DNA from: Streptomyces cyaneochromogenes
GTDB lineage: Bacteria > Actinomycetota > Actinomycetes > Streptomycetales > Streptomycetaceae
DNA length: 64,000 nucleotides
Reading direction: 5' to 3'
NCBI RefSeq assembly: GCF_003963535.1
Contig: NZ_CP034539.1
Location: forward strand, 5,084,001 to 5,148,000
Below, one piece after another: positions 33,075 to 41,188 of this stretch. Every line of letters starts with the position of its first letter. Position 1 is the first letter of the stretch. A program made the translations under genes and the position numbers. Below the pieces are notes generated by a model, which saw only the letters and a list, made by a program, of their open reading frames with translations, did no database searches and was not told the origin of the DNA.

Positions 33075-34766
33075 GTGGCGGAACGGAGCACGGCTGCCGT
33101 CGACGTGGCAGACAACAGCGGCGACGAGCCGCTGACCGCACAGGCGGACCAGTCCACGGCCGACGGGGTGGCCAAGAATCGGGAGCGGGACACGGACACC
33201 GACGAGGCACAGGGGAGTGGCGGGACCGAGAGTCCCGGAAAGGCCTCACCACCCGAACTGCACAGCGGTCACAAACTCGCCAGACGCTACCGCCTCGAGG
33301 AGTGCGTCACCCGTCTGGACGGTTTCAGCAGCTGGCGCGCGGTCGACGAGAAACTCCGTCGCGCCGTCGGCGTGCACATCCTGCCGGCGGACCACACACG
33401 GGCCCGTTCCGTTCTGGCCGCGGCCCGCTCCTCGGCGCTGCTCGGCGACCCCCGCTTCGTCCAAGTCCTCGACGCCGTCGAGGAGAACGACCTGGTCTAC
33501 GTCGTCCATGAGTGGCTCCCCGACGCCACCGAGCTGAGCACGCTCCTCGCGTCCGGCCCTCTGGAGGTGTACGAGGCCTACCAGATGGTCACCCAGGTGT
33601 CCGCCGCCATGGCCGCCGCCCACCGCGAGGGTCTGGCCCATCTGCGTCTCAACCCGAACGCCGTGCTGCGCACCTCGTCCGGTCAGTGGCGCATCCGCGG
33701 CCTCGCGGTGAACGCCGCCCTGCGCGGCATCAACTCCGAAACCCCGCAGCGCACCGACACGGAAGCCATCGGCGCACTGCTGTACGCCGCGCTCACCCAG
33801 CGCTGGCCCTACGAGAGCGACGCCTACGGCCTGTCCGGGCTGCCCAAGGACGTCGGTCTGATCGCCCCCGACCAGGTACGCGCCGGCGTTCACCGCGGCC
33901 TGTCGGAACTCACCATGCGCGCACTGGCCAACAACGGCGCGACCGCCTCCCGGCACGAGTCCGCGTGCACGACGCCGGAGGAACTGGTGAAGGCGATCGG
34001 CGAGATGCCCCGCATCCGTCCGCCGGAGCCTTCGTTCACGGCCCCTCCGGACTATCAGCGCACGACCTACCAGCAGGGCACGTACGGCCGCCAGACGCAG
34101 CACCCTGGTGCCACCCAGCCGGTGCCGACCCCGCCGCCCCCGCTGCAGAGCCGCACCGGCAAGGCCCTGAAGTGGGCCGTGTCGGCCCTCCTGATCGCCG
34201 CCCTGGGCCTCGGCAGCTGGCAGTTGGCGGATGCGCTGATGGACCAGGGCAACAAGTCCGAGGACCCCAACCAGTCACAGACGACGGACGACGACGACAA
34301 GGGCCCGACGAAGCCTGCCAGCGGGCCCATCGCCATCAGCGGCGCCCGGGACTTCGACCCGTTCGGCGACGGCTCGGAGAAGCCCACCGACATAAGCAAG
34401 ATCTACGACGGCTCTGCGAGCACGTACTGGCAGACGGACTACTACTTGAGTGCCGACTTCGGTCGGCTGAAGTCCGGAGTAGGTGTCATCCTCGACCTCG
34501 GCAAGGTCCAGCAGGTCGGGAAGGCGACCATCACCTTCCAGGGAGATACGTCCGTCGAGCTCCTCGCCGCCTCCAGTGACACAGGTTCGGAACCCACGTC
34601 CTTCAACGCCTTCTCGAAGGTCGCCGAAGGCTCCGGTACGACCGTGACGCTCAAGCCCAACGAGTCGGTCAAGTCCCGCTACCTTCTGGTCTGGCTGACC
34701 AAGTTGCCGCTGACCGAGAACAACGAGTACCGCGGTCGCGTGGCGGACATCAAGGTGAGCAGCTAA
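33075..34766 (+). CDS. Membrane-bound pseudokinase with extracytoplasmic discoidin-like domain
   Basis: 563 residues. A disordered N-terminus of about 65 residues precedes a kinase-fold domain (about 70-310). This has no usable catalytic residues: the VAIK lysine region reads 'AVGVHILPADH', the HRD loop 'LAHLRLNPNAVL' and the DFG position 'RIRGLAV'. One span follows ('WAVSALLIAALGLGSWQLADAL'), then an external domain ('DISKIYDGSASTYWQTDYY', 'VILDLGKVQQVGKATITFQG') like F5/8-type C domains. In M. tuberculosis the matching part of MviN is a pseudokinase that, when phosphorylated, binds FhaA and restrains wall synthesis. GTG 33075 is preferred because AGGCAGGA precedes it; ATG 33051 lacks one. 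Confidence 0.85.
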   Translation: MAERSTAAVDVADNSGDEPLTAQADQSTADGVAKNRERDTDTDEAQGSGGTESPGKASPPELHSGHKLARRYRLEECVTRLDGFSSWRAVDEKLRRAVGVHILPADHTRARSVLAAARSSALLGDPRFVQVLDAVEENDLVYVVHEWLPDATELSTLLASGPLEVYEAYQMVTQVSAAMAAAHREGLAHLRLNPNAVLRTSSGQWRIRGLAVNAALRGINSETPQRTDTEAIGALLYAALTQRWPYESDAYGLSGLPKDVGLIAPDQVRAGVHRGLSELTMRALANNGATASRHESACTTPEELVKAIGEMPRIRPPEPSFTAPPDYQRTTYQQGTYGRQTQHPGATQPVPTPPPPLQSRTGKALKWAVSALLIAALGLGSWQLADALMDQGNKSEDPNQSQTTDDDDKGPTKPASGPIAISGARDFDPFGDGSEKPTDISKIYDGSASTYWQTDYYLSADFGRLKSGVGVILDLGKVQQVGKATITFQGDTSVELLAASSDTGSEPTSFNAFSKVAEGSGTTVTLKPNESVKSRYLLVWLTKLPLTENNEYRGRVADIKVSS

Positions 34767-34786
34767 GGCTGAGGGGAGGGGGTTCG

Positions 34787-35527
34787 ATGGCCGAGGGTGC
34801 CGGATACGACGGAGTGAGCGATCAGGACCTGCTCGCCCGCCACGTCGACGGCGACCCCGATGCCTTCGGTGAGCTCGTACGGCGTCACCGCGACCGGCTC
34901 TGGGCGGTGGCCCTGCGAACGCTCGGGGACCGCGAGGAAGCCGCTGACGCCGTCCAGGACGCCCTCGTCTCCGCCTACCGGGCCGCCCACACCTTCCGGG
35001 GCCAGTCGGCCGTCACGACGTGGCTGCACCGGATCACCGTGAACGCCTGTCTGGACCGCGCCCGCAAGGCGGCCTCCCGGAAGACCTCCCCCGTCGACGA
35101 CACCGAGCGCCTCGAGCAGCTGCTGGAGCCGCACGAGTCCGCTTCGGCGCCCGCTGAGCGCAATGATCTGCATCGCCAGCTCCTGGAGGCGCTCGGCACG
35201 CTGCCGCCCGACCAGAAGGCGGCGCTCGTCCTGGTGGACATGCAGGGCTACCCCGTCGCCGAAGCGGCCCGCATCCTCGACGTGCCGACCGGCACCGTCA
35301 AGAGCCGCTGTGCGCGCGGCAGAGCCAGACTCCTGCCTCTCCTCACCCACCTGCGGCCGGAAAACGCCAAAGACGGCAAGGACTCCGGCGAGAGGCGGAA
35401 CCGGACGCAGGGGACATCCGTCCCACCGGCAGCGGGTCCACCTGCCACGGGGACACAAGCAAGGGATCCGCGCGATACCGGGCCGAGTGATTCAGCTGCA
35501 GTGAAGGGCGGAGGTGGGCGAGCGTGA
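34787..35527 (+). CDS. sigM: ECF sigma factor SigM
   Basis: 246 residues. Region 2 is 'DQDLLARHVDGDPDAFGELVRRHRDRLWAVALRTLGDREEAADAVQDALVSAYRAAHTFRG', including the core-binding 'DAVQDA' and -10 recognition. Region 4 is 'LEALGTLPPDQKAALVLVDMQGYPVAEAARILDVPTGTVKSRCARGRARLLPLL', with the helix-turn-helix that reads the -35 element. A tail of about 60 polar residues follows. Located as in mycobacteria (sigM-rsmA-trxB-trxA). Its stop overlaps the anti-sigma start (GTGA), implying translational coupling. GGGGAGGGGG lies before ATG 34787. Confidence 0.92.
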   Translation: MAEGAGYDGVSDQDLLARHVDGDPDAFGELVRRHRDRLWAVALRTLGDREEAADAVQDALVSAYRAAHTFRGQSAVTTWLHRITVNACLDRARKAASRKTSPVDDTERLEQLLEPHESASAPAERNDLHRQLLEALGTLPPDQKAALVLVDMQGYPVAEAARILDVPTGTVKSRCARGRARLLPLLTHLRPENAKDGKDSGERRNRTQGTSVPPAAGPPATGTQARDPRDTGPSDSAAVKGGGGRA

Positions 35528-36450
35528 CATCCACGACGGACACGGCCGGGCACCCGGACGTCGCCGAGATCTCCGACCTCACCGAGGGCCTTCTCCCCCC
35601 GTCCAGGACCGCCGACCTACGACGGCATCTGGAGGAGTGCGAGCTGTGCGCGGACGTCCACGCATCGCTTGAGGAGATCCGAGGGCTGCTCGGCACGCTG
35701 CCCGGCCCGGCACGCATGCCCAACGATGTAGCCGAACGCATCGACGCCGCCCTCGCCGCAGAGGCTCTGCTGAACGCCACGGCGCCCGACGACATCGACC
35801 AGCCGAAGCTCGTCGGCCCTGCCCCCTCGGCTTCCGGTGGGGACGACCATGCGCATGTTTCACGTGAAACATCGGCAGCACCAGGACGTCCGGCGGGACA
35901 CGCCCGCTCCTCGACCACCGGCCCCGGCCGCAAGAACCGCAAGAAGGCCGGACGGCGGAGGGTCGCCGTACTGAGCGCCGCGTTCACGGCCGCCGCCCTG
36001 GGACTCGGTTCAGTGCTGCTGACCTCATTGATGGGCGGCGCAGGGTCCGGTCCGTCGGCCGAGGGGGGCCAGAGCGGCGCCGACACCTTCTCGGCGGCGA
36101 AGCTGGAGAATCAGGTCTCCGATCTCCTCGCCAAGAGCGAGAGCTCCGCCGGTAGCTCCAAAAAGCCGGACCGCAGCCTGGGCGCGGTGGGCGAGCCAGA
36201 CACCCCGAGCCCCAAGGTCTTCCGCGAGATCACGGTGCCCGACTGCATCCGCAAGGGCATCGGCCGCAACGACCCGGCCCTTGCCGCCGAGGAAGGCGTC
36301 TACAAGGGCAAGGATGCTCTCCTCGTCGTGCTGCCCGACGCCTCTGACATCAGCCGAGTCACCGTCTACGTCGTGGACGCGACCTGCGTGAAGCATCCGT
36401 CGTCCACGACGGCCGAGGTCCTCCTGACGGACTCCTACGCTCGCCACTGA
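35524..36450 (+). CDS. Zinc-type (ZAS) anti-sigma factor for SigM
   Basis: 308 residues. An N-terminal anti-sigma zinc motif 'RRHLEECELCADVHA' (HxxxCxxC), a basic disordered stretch, a single span 'VAVLSAAFTAAALGLGSVLLTSL' and an extracytoplasmic domain of about 120 residues with two cysteines ('VPDCIRKG', 'DATCVKH'). By position and motif it is the SigM antagonist; mycobacterial RsmA is the counterpart. GTG 35524 overlaps the sigM stop by 4 bp. A perfect parS lies inside the gene and is translated as 'VSRET' in the linker before the membrane span, where any sequence is probably tolerated. Confidence 0.87.
   Translation: MTSTTDTAGHPDVAEISDLTEGLLPPSRTADLRRHLEECELCADVHASLEEIRGLLGTLPGPARMPNDVAERIDAALAAEALLNATAPDDIDQPKLVGPAPSASGGDDHAHVSRETSAAPGRPAGHARSSTTGPGRKNRKKAGRRRVAVLSAAFTAAALGLGSVLLTSLMGGAGSGPSAEGGQSGADTFSAAKLENQVSDLLAKSESSAGSSKKPDRSLGAVGEPDTPSPKVFREITVPDCIRKGIGRNDPALAAEEGVYKGKDALLVVLPDASDISRVTVYVVDATCVKHPSSTTAEVLLTDSYARH
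35857..35870. other. parS site inside the anti-sigma gene
   Basis: Perfect GTTTCACGTGAAAC, read in frame as Val-Ser-Arg-Glu-Thr in the flexible linker of the anti-sigma factor. Confidence 0.9.
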
Positions 36451-36522
36451 GAGGCCGGCAGCTCGTCTCTGTCCGAAGCGGCAACCCCCGCAGTGTGGCG
36501 TCACCGTGTGCCCGGACACAGT

Positions 36523-36550
36523 GGGAATGCGCGCCCCTTAGGATCCGTTG
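36523..36550 (+). promoter_or_regulatory. SigR-type promoter of trxBA
   Basis: GGGAAT (36523-36528), an 18-bp spacer, then GTTG (36547-36550): the consensus of the disulfide-stress sigma factor SigR. It lies about 70 bp before the trxB start. Thioredoxin genes are known SigR targets in Streptomyces. Confidence 0.85.
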
Positions 36551-36620
36551 GGTGGGGTGAGAGTTCTGAAAGGGGCTCCCACCGGTCCGACGAGGTATTC
36601 CAGAGACGAGGAATCAAGCC

Positions 36621-37589
36621 GTGAGCGACGTCCGTAACGTGATCATCATCGGCTCCGGGCCCGCCGGCTACACGGCGGCGCTCTACACCGCGCGCGCGTC
36701 GCTGAAGCCGCTGGTGTTCGAGGGCGCCGTCACCGCCGGTGGCGCGCTCATGAACACCACCGAGGTGGAGAACTTCCCGGGCTTCCAGGACGGGATCATG
36801 GGCCCCGAGCTCATGGACAACATGCGCGCCCAGTCCGAGCGCTTCGGAGCCGAGCTCGTCCCGGACGACATCGTCAACGTCGACCTCACCGGTGAGATCA
36901 AGACCGTCACCGACACCGCGGGCACGGTCCACCGTGCGAAGGCCGTCATCGTCGCCACCGGCTCGCAGCACCGCAAGCTCGGCCTGCCGAACGAGGACGC
37001 CCTCTCCGGCCGCGGGGTCTCGTGGTGTGCCACCTGCGACGGATTCTTCTTCAAGGACCAGGACATCGCCGTGATCGGCGGAGGCGACACCGCTATGGAA
37101 GAGGCCACCTTCCTCTCCCGCTTCGCCAAGTCCGTGACGATCGTCCACCGCCGCGACACCCTCCGCGCCTCCAAGGCGATGCAGGACCGCGCCTTCGCCG
37201 ACCCGAAGATCAAGTTCGTCTGGGACAGTGAGGTCGCCGAAGTCCAGGGCGACCAGAAACTCTCCGCGCTGAAGCTGCGCAACGTCAAGACCGGCGAGCT
37301 CTCGGACCTGGCGGTCACCGGCCTGTTCATCGCGATCGGCCACGACCCGCGCACCGAGCTGTTCAAGGGCCAGCTGGAGCTGGACGAGGAGGGCTACCTC
37401 AAGGTCGACGCCCCCTCCACGCGCACCAACCTGACCGGCGTCTTCGGCGCCGGCGACGTGGTGGACCACACCTACCGCCAGGCGATCACCGCGGCCGGCA
37501 CCGGCTGCTCCGCCGCCCTCGACGCTGAGCGTTTCCTCGCCGCCCTCGCGGACGAGGAGAACGCCGAGCCCGAGAAGACCTCTGTCTGA
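36621..37589 (+). CDS. trxB: Thioredoxin reductase
   Basis: 322 residues. FAD loop 'VIIIGSGPAGYTAALYTARA', redox-active 'WCATCDGFF' (CxxC near 137-140), NADPH loop 'AVIGGGDTAMEEATFLS' and the C-terminal FAD motif 'GVFGAGDVVDHTYRQAITAAGTGCSAALDAERFL'. It reduces thioredoxin with NADPH in the cytoplasm. GTG 36621 has GAGG 10-13 bases upstream. A SigR promoter precedes it and trxA follows 41 bp later, so the pair is induced by disulfide stress. Confidence 0.97.
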   Translation: MSDVRNVIIIGSGPAGYTAALYTARASLKPLVFEGAVTAGGALMNTTEVENFPGFQDGIMGPELMDNMRAQSERFGAELVPDDIVNVDLTGEIKTVTDTAGTVHRAKAVIVATGSQHRKLGLPNEDALSGRGVSWCATCDGFFFKDQDIAVIGGGDTAMEEATFLSRFAKSVTIVHRRDTLRASKAMQDRAFADPKIKFVWDSEVAEVQGDQKLSALKLRNVKTGELSDLAVTGLFIAIGHDPRTELFKGQLELDEEGYLKVDAPSTRTNLTGVFGAGDVVDHTYRQAITAAGTGCSAALDAERFLAALADEENAEPEKTSV

Positions 37590-37630
37590 CCCCCACCCGC
37601 CCCACGCACCAAACAGTTAAGGAGCCCGCC

Positions 37631-37963
37631 GTGGCCGGCACCCTGAAGAATGTGACCGACGACTCCTTCGAGCAGGACGTCCTCAAGAGCGACAAGCCCG
37701 TCCTGGTGGACTTCTGGGCCGCCTGGTGCGGACCGTGCCGCCAGATCGCGCCGTCCCTCGAGGCGATCGCCGCCGAGCACGGCGACAAGATCGAGATCGT
37801 CAAGCTCAACATCGACGAGAACCCGGGTACGGCCGCCAAGTACGGCGTCATGTCCATCCCGACGCTGAACGTCTACCACAACGGCGAAGTCGCCAAGACC
37901 ATCGTCGGCGCCAAGCCGAAGGCCGCGATCCTCCGCGACCTTGAGGACTTCATCGCCGAGTGA
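37631..37963 (+). CDS. trxA: Thioredoxin
   Basis: 110 residues, full-length thioredoxin fold with active site 'WAAWCGPCRQIAP' (CGPC) and the cis-Pro loop 'MSIPTLNVYHNGE'. It reduces protein disulfides and is recycled by the preceding trxB product. GTG 37631 has AAGGAG with 7-base spacing. It ends the plus-strand block; a parS and then a terminator follow. Confidence 0.97.
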   Translation: MAGTLKNVTDDSFEQDVLKSDKPVLVDFWAAWCGPCRQIAPSLEAIAAEHGDKIEIVKLNIDENPGTAAKYGVMSIPTLNVYHNGEVAKTIVGAKPKAAILRDLEDFIAE

Positions 37964-37964
37964 C

Positions 37965-37978
37965 GTTTCACGTGAAAC
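37965..37978. other. parS centromere site
   Basis: Perfect GTTTCACGTGAAAC directly after the trxA stop, in the convergent gap to the acetyltransferase gene. Confidence 0.92.
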
Positions 37979-37981
37979 ACG

Positions 37982-38011
37982 AATGGGCCAACCCAAGCGG
38001 GTTGGCCCATT
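37982..38011. terminator. Bidirectional terminator between trxA and the GNAT gene
   Basis: A perfect 13-bp stem (AATGGGCCAACCC and complement) with loop AAGC, followed by T's, 4 bp after the parS site. Confidence 0.88.
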
Positions 38012-38045
38012 TGCTTGGGACAGACACCAGAGAACTGCGTCGGCC

Positions 38046-38663
38046 TCAGAGAGGCCGCAAGGCCGGCTCCTTCTGCACGGCCCCCAGCAGCCGATCGATC
38101 GCCATCTCCACGTCTTCCTTCCAGGACAGCGTCGTCCGCAGTTCCAGACGCAGACGCGGAACGGTGGGATGCGGGCGCACCGTCTTGAAGCCCACGGCCA
38201 GGAGATGGTCTGCCGGCAGCACACACGCCGGCTCCTTCCAGCGCACGTCGCCGAAGGCCTCGATCGCCTTGAAGCCCCGCCGCAGCAGATCCTTGGCAAC
38301 CGTCTGGACCATCACCCGGCCCAGTCCCTGGCCTTGGTAGCCCGGCATGATGAACGCGGTCATCAGCTGCACCGCGTCCGGTGAGACAGGGCTCGTGGGA
38401 AACGCCGTCGCACGGGGGACATAAGCCGGAGGCGCGTACAGCACGAAGCCGACCGGCACGTCGTCGACGTAGACGACTCGCCCGCAGGATCCCCAGTCCA
38501 GCAGTACGGCGGAGATCCACGCTTCCTTCTCGAGGGCGGGCGTCCCCGCCTTTACCGCGGCTTCACCGCTGACCGTGTCCAACTCCCAGAAGACACACGC
38601 GCGGCAACGCTTGGGAAGGTCCTGAAGGTTGTCCAGCGTGAGCGGTACGAGCCGACGCCCCAT
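38046..38663 (-). CDS. GNAT-family acetyltransferase
   Basis: 205 residues. It starts 'MGRRLVPLTLDNLQDLPKRCRACVFWELD'. The GNAT core has the acetyl-CoA loop in 'AFIMPGYQGQGLGRVMVQTVAKDLLRRGFKAIEAFGD' and ends with 'LLAVGFKTVRPHPTVPRLRLELRTTLSWKEDVEMAIDRLL'. The N-terminal Cys-x-x-Cys-like 'RCRACVFWE' is characteristic of this actinobacterial group. It is placed next to parB where mycobacteria have cwlM. AGGAA lies 9 bases before ATG 38663. The acceptor is unknown; a small frame overlaps its start. Confidence 0.82.
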   Translation of the reverse strand: MGRRLVPLTLDNLQDLPKRCRACVFWELDTVSGEAAVKAGTPALEKEAWISAVLLDWGSCGRVVYVDDVPVGFVLYAPPAYVPRATAFPTSPVSPDAVQLMTAFIMPGYQGQGLGRVMVQTVAKDLLRRGFKAIEAFGDVRWKEPACVLPADHLLAVGFKTVRPHPTVPRLRLELRTTLSWKEDVEMAIDRLLGAVQKEPALRPL

Positions 38664-38809
38664 GAAGGCTGTTCCTCGCTTCCTTCGCCCGCGGCGTCGC
38701 GAGCGGCTGTCAGGGCGCTACGTTCCCTGAGCAGGCTGCCGACGAACCCGCCGACCGCGCCCAACCCAAGACCCGCGCTCACCAGTCCGGTGCGGCTCAC
38801 CGTTCGCAT
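38552..38809 (-). CDS. Candidate small membrane protein overlapping the GNAT gene start
   Basis: 85 codons from ATG 38809, which has an excellent GGGGAGG ribosome binding site 7-8 bases upstream. The first 30 residues ('VSAGLGLGAVGGFVGSLLRER') form a Gly-rich hydrophobic span or signal-like segment. The last 37 codons overlap the acetyltransferase gene in another frame and look like frame shadow, so the useful protein may be the N-terminal part only. It lies downstream of the parB terminator with an inverted repeat (CGATGG-GTTT-CCATCG, 38873-38888) upstream. It may be real, or a leader coupling translation of the GNAT gene. Confidence 0.4.
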   Translation of the reverse strand: MRTVSRTGLVSAGLGLGAVGGFVGSLLRERSALTAARDAAGEGSEEQPSWGVGSYRSRWTTFRTFPSVAARVSSGSWTRSAVKPR

Positions 38810-38909
38810 GGACCCCGCCTCCCCTAAGAGGTCTGCCAGGTGGATGCGCCATACCCAAACGCATCGTATCCACGATGGGTTTCCATCGACACCAGCCAGA
38901 AAGCAAAGA

Positions 38910-38947
38910 GCGGGCCGTGTTCCGGTACACACCGGAACACGGCCCGC
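38910..38947 (-). terminator. Terminator after parB
   Basis: A perfect 17-bp stem (GCGGGCCGTGTTCCGGT and complement) with loop ACAC, 38 bp beyond the parB stop. Confidence 0.9.
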
Positions 38948-38984
38948 GCAGACAGGTCAGGAGGCGAACCCGACCCACCGGGCG

Positions 38985-40082
38985 TCAGCCCTCGGAGTCC
39001 TCCGCGTCATCGTCCAGAAGACTCTTCTGAAGAGCCAGCTTCTCGCCCGGAGCGAGCGTGCTGAGGATTCGCTCGAGGTCATCCGGAGAGGCGAACTCGA
39101 CGGTGATCTTGCCCTTCTTCTGGCCCAGCTCGACCTTCACCCGTGTCTCGAAGCGATCGGAGAGCCGGGTCGCGAGGTCGGACAGCGCCGGAGAGGGCAC
39201 CGAACCGGCCCGCGGCCCCCTGGCACGCTGAGTCTTCTGCGGGCGCGAGCCCATCAGCGTCACGATCTCCTCGACGGACCGCACCGACAAGCCCTCGGCC
39301 ACCACCCGGTAAGCCAGCCGCTCCTGCTCCTCCGGATCCTCGACAGAGAGGAGCGCGCGCGCATGCCCGGCGGAGAGAACTCCCGCGGCCACCCGGTTCT
39401 GGACCTTCGGCGAAAGCTTCAGCAGTCGCAGGGTGTTGGAGACCTGCGGCCGGGAACGGCCGATGCGGTCCGCCAACTGGTCGTGCGTGCAGTTGAAGTC
39501 CTTCAGCAGCTGATCGTAAGCAGCGGCCTCTTCGATCGGGTTCAGCTGAGCGCGGTGCAGGTTCTCCAGGAGCGCGTCCAGGAGGAGCTTCTCGTCGTCC
39601 GTAGCCCGCACGATCGCGGGGATCGCATCGAGGCCGGCCTCACGGCAGGCCCGCCAGCGCCGCTCGCCCATGATGAGCTCGTAGCGTGCGGTGCCGATCT
39701 GCCGTACGACGATCGGCTGGAGGAGACCGACTTCCTGGATGGAAGTGACGAGCTCCTGCAGCGCGTCCTCGTCGAAGACCTCACGGGGCTGCCGCGGGTT
39801 CGGCGTGATCGCATCGAGGGGGATCTCCGCGAAGTGCGCGCCCATGGGAGCCGCGGGCGCCTCCACGGCGCCGCCCAGCAAGGGCTCCTCGGTTTCATGT
39901 GAAACATGCGGCAGCGTGGCCACCTTGGCTGCGGCCACCCCACGCTCGGACAGCACCGGGACAGCGGCCGGGGACGTGGGGGTAGCGCCCCCCACGGGGG
40001 CCGGAGCCACCGTCTTCTCCGTCGGTGCTGCAGGGATCAGTGCGCCGAGACCACGGCCCAACCCCCTCCGTCGCTCGCTCAC
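38985..40082 (-). CDS. parB: Chromosome partitioning protein ParB
   Basis: 365 residues. N-terminus 'MSERRRGLGRGLGALIP' (ParA-interacting patch), a disordered linker, the ParB CTPase/N domain with 'PRQPREVFDEDALQELVTSIQEVGLLQPIVVR' and 'MGERRWRA', the helix-turn-helix 'TCTHDQLADRIGRSRPQVSNTLRLL'-type region (here preceded by FN) and a C-terminal dimerisation domain. ParB loads at parS and spreads to organise the origin region. GTG 40082 overlaps the parA stop (GTGA), so the two are translationally coupled. A one-mismatch parS copy lies in its linker (39892-39905). Confidence 0.97.
   Translation of the reverse strand: MSERRRGLGRGLGALIPAAPTEKTVAPAPVGGATPTSPAAVPVLSERGVAAAKVATLPHVSHETEEPLLGGAVEAPAAPMGAHFAEIPLDAITPNPRQPREVFDEDALQELVTSIQEVGLLQPIVVRQIGTARYELIMGERRWRACREAGLDAIPAIVRATDDEKLLLDALLENLHRAQLNPIEEAAAYDQLLKDFNCTHDQLADRIGRSRPQVSNTLRLLKLSPKVQNRVAAGVLSAGHARALLSVEDPEEQERLAYRVVAEGLSVRSVEEIVTLMGSRPQKTQRARGPRAGSVPSPALSDLATRLSDRFETRVKVELGQKKGKITVEFASPDDLERILSTLAPGEKLALQKSLLDDDAEDSEG
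39892..39905. other. Degenerate parS inside parB
   Basis: GTTTCATGTGAAAC, one base off the consensus in the central CACGTG. On the coding strand the VSRET codons of intact copies read Val-Ser-His-Glu-Thr. Confidence 0.5.
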
Positions 40083-41074
40083 TGGATCCCCTCCACCATG
40101 CTCGGGTTGCTCTGGGCGCCGATGTGGGCATGCGTCGGGTCGTAACTGACACCGACACCCTTCAGCGCGATTTCTCGTGCCGCCTCAAGATAAGACAGGG
40201 CACCGCTCGACCCCGGATCGTAGGTCAGCACCGTCTGTCCATAGCTCGGCGCCTCGGAGATACGGACCGAGCGCGGAATGCTCGTCCGCAGCACCTCGTC
40301 GCCGAAGTGGCTGCGCACCTCGTCCGCGACCTGTGACGCAAGCCGCGTCCGGCCGTCGTACATGGTGAGCAGGATCGTCGATACATGCAGGGCAGGGTTG
40401 AGGTGCCCCCGCACGAGGTCGACGTTGCGCAGCAACTGGCCCAGGCCCTCCAGCGCGTAGTACTCGCACTGGATCGGGATCAGGACCTCCTGCCCCGCCA
40501 CCAGCGCGTTGACCGTCAGCAGGCCGAGCGAGGGCGGGCAGTCGATCAAGATGTAGTCCAGCGGCTGCTCGTAGGCCTGGATCGCCCTCTGCAGTCGGCT
40601 CTCACGTGCCACCAAGGACACCAACTCGATCTCCGCACCGGCGAGATCGATCGTGGCCGGGGCACAGAAGAGACCCTCGACATCGGGGACCGGCTGGACG
40701 ACTTCCGCGAGCGGCTTACTCTCGACCAACACGTCATAGATGGAGGGAACTTCGGCGTGATGGTCGATCCCCAGAGCAGTGGACGCGTTGCCCTGCGGGT
40801 CGAGGTCGATGACCAGCACACGGCCGCCATGCAGGGCCAGCGACGCGGCAAGGTTGACGGTCGTCGTCGTCTTGCCCACGCCACCCTTCTGGTTGGCAAC
40901 CACCATGACGCGGGTCTGCTCGGGCCGTGGCAGGCCCTCGCCGGCACGGCCTAGAGCCTCCACTGCCAGTTGGGCAGCACGACCGATGGGAGTGTCGTCC
41001 ATCGGGGGCGGTGTTTCACGTGAAACATCCTCCCCCATCGACTCGGTACGGGGACCGGGGACCGGATCGGTCAT
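40079..41074 (-). CDS. parA: Chromosome partitioning ATPase ParA
   Basis: About 331 residues from ATG 41074. Deviant Walker A 'NQKGGVGKTTTTVN', switch I 'DLDPQGNASTALG', Walker B 'ILIDCPPSLGLLTVNAL'. ParA forms nucleoid or apical assemblies that pull ParB-parS complexes, important during sporulation segregation. Start is uncertain: ATG 41074 has a weak site, TTG 41104 has GAGGAG 9 bases upstream, and an in-frame ATG at 41359 begins inside a parS. The stretch 41120-41340 has poor codon bias and DnaA-box-like sequences, so it is more likely leader. A perfect parS at 41013 is translated as VSRET before the ATPase core. Confidence 0.96.
   Translation of the reverse strand: MTDPVPGPRTESMGEDVSRETPPPMDDTPIGRAAQLAVEALGRAGEGLPRPEQTRVMVVANQKGGVGKTTTTVNLAASLALHGGRVLVIDLDPQGNASTALGIDHHAEVPSIYDVLVESKPLAEVVQPVPDVEGLFCAPATIDLAGAEIELVSLVARESRLQRAIQAYEQPLDYILIDCPPSLGLLTVNALVAGQEVLIPIQCEYYALEGLGQLLRNVDLVRGHLNPALHVSTILLTMYDGRTRLASQVADEVRSHFGDEVLRTSIPRSVRISEAPSYGQTVLTYDPGSSGALSYLEAAREIALKGVGVSYDPTHAHIGAQSNPSMVEGIQ
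41013..41026. other. parS site inside parA
   Basis: Perfect GTTTCACGTGAAAC within the variable N-terminal coding part of parA. Confidence 0.9.
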
Positions 41075-41188
41075 CGGTCCCGCGATGTTGGCGTCGGACC
41101 GCAAGGATTCACTCTCCTCGACTTCAGGCTCGCAATGAACAGAGCCTCCCATGTCTTCGGGGTCGTGAACCAGTGAGGCCTGTTGTTC

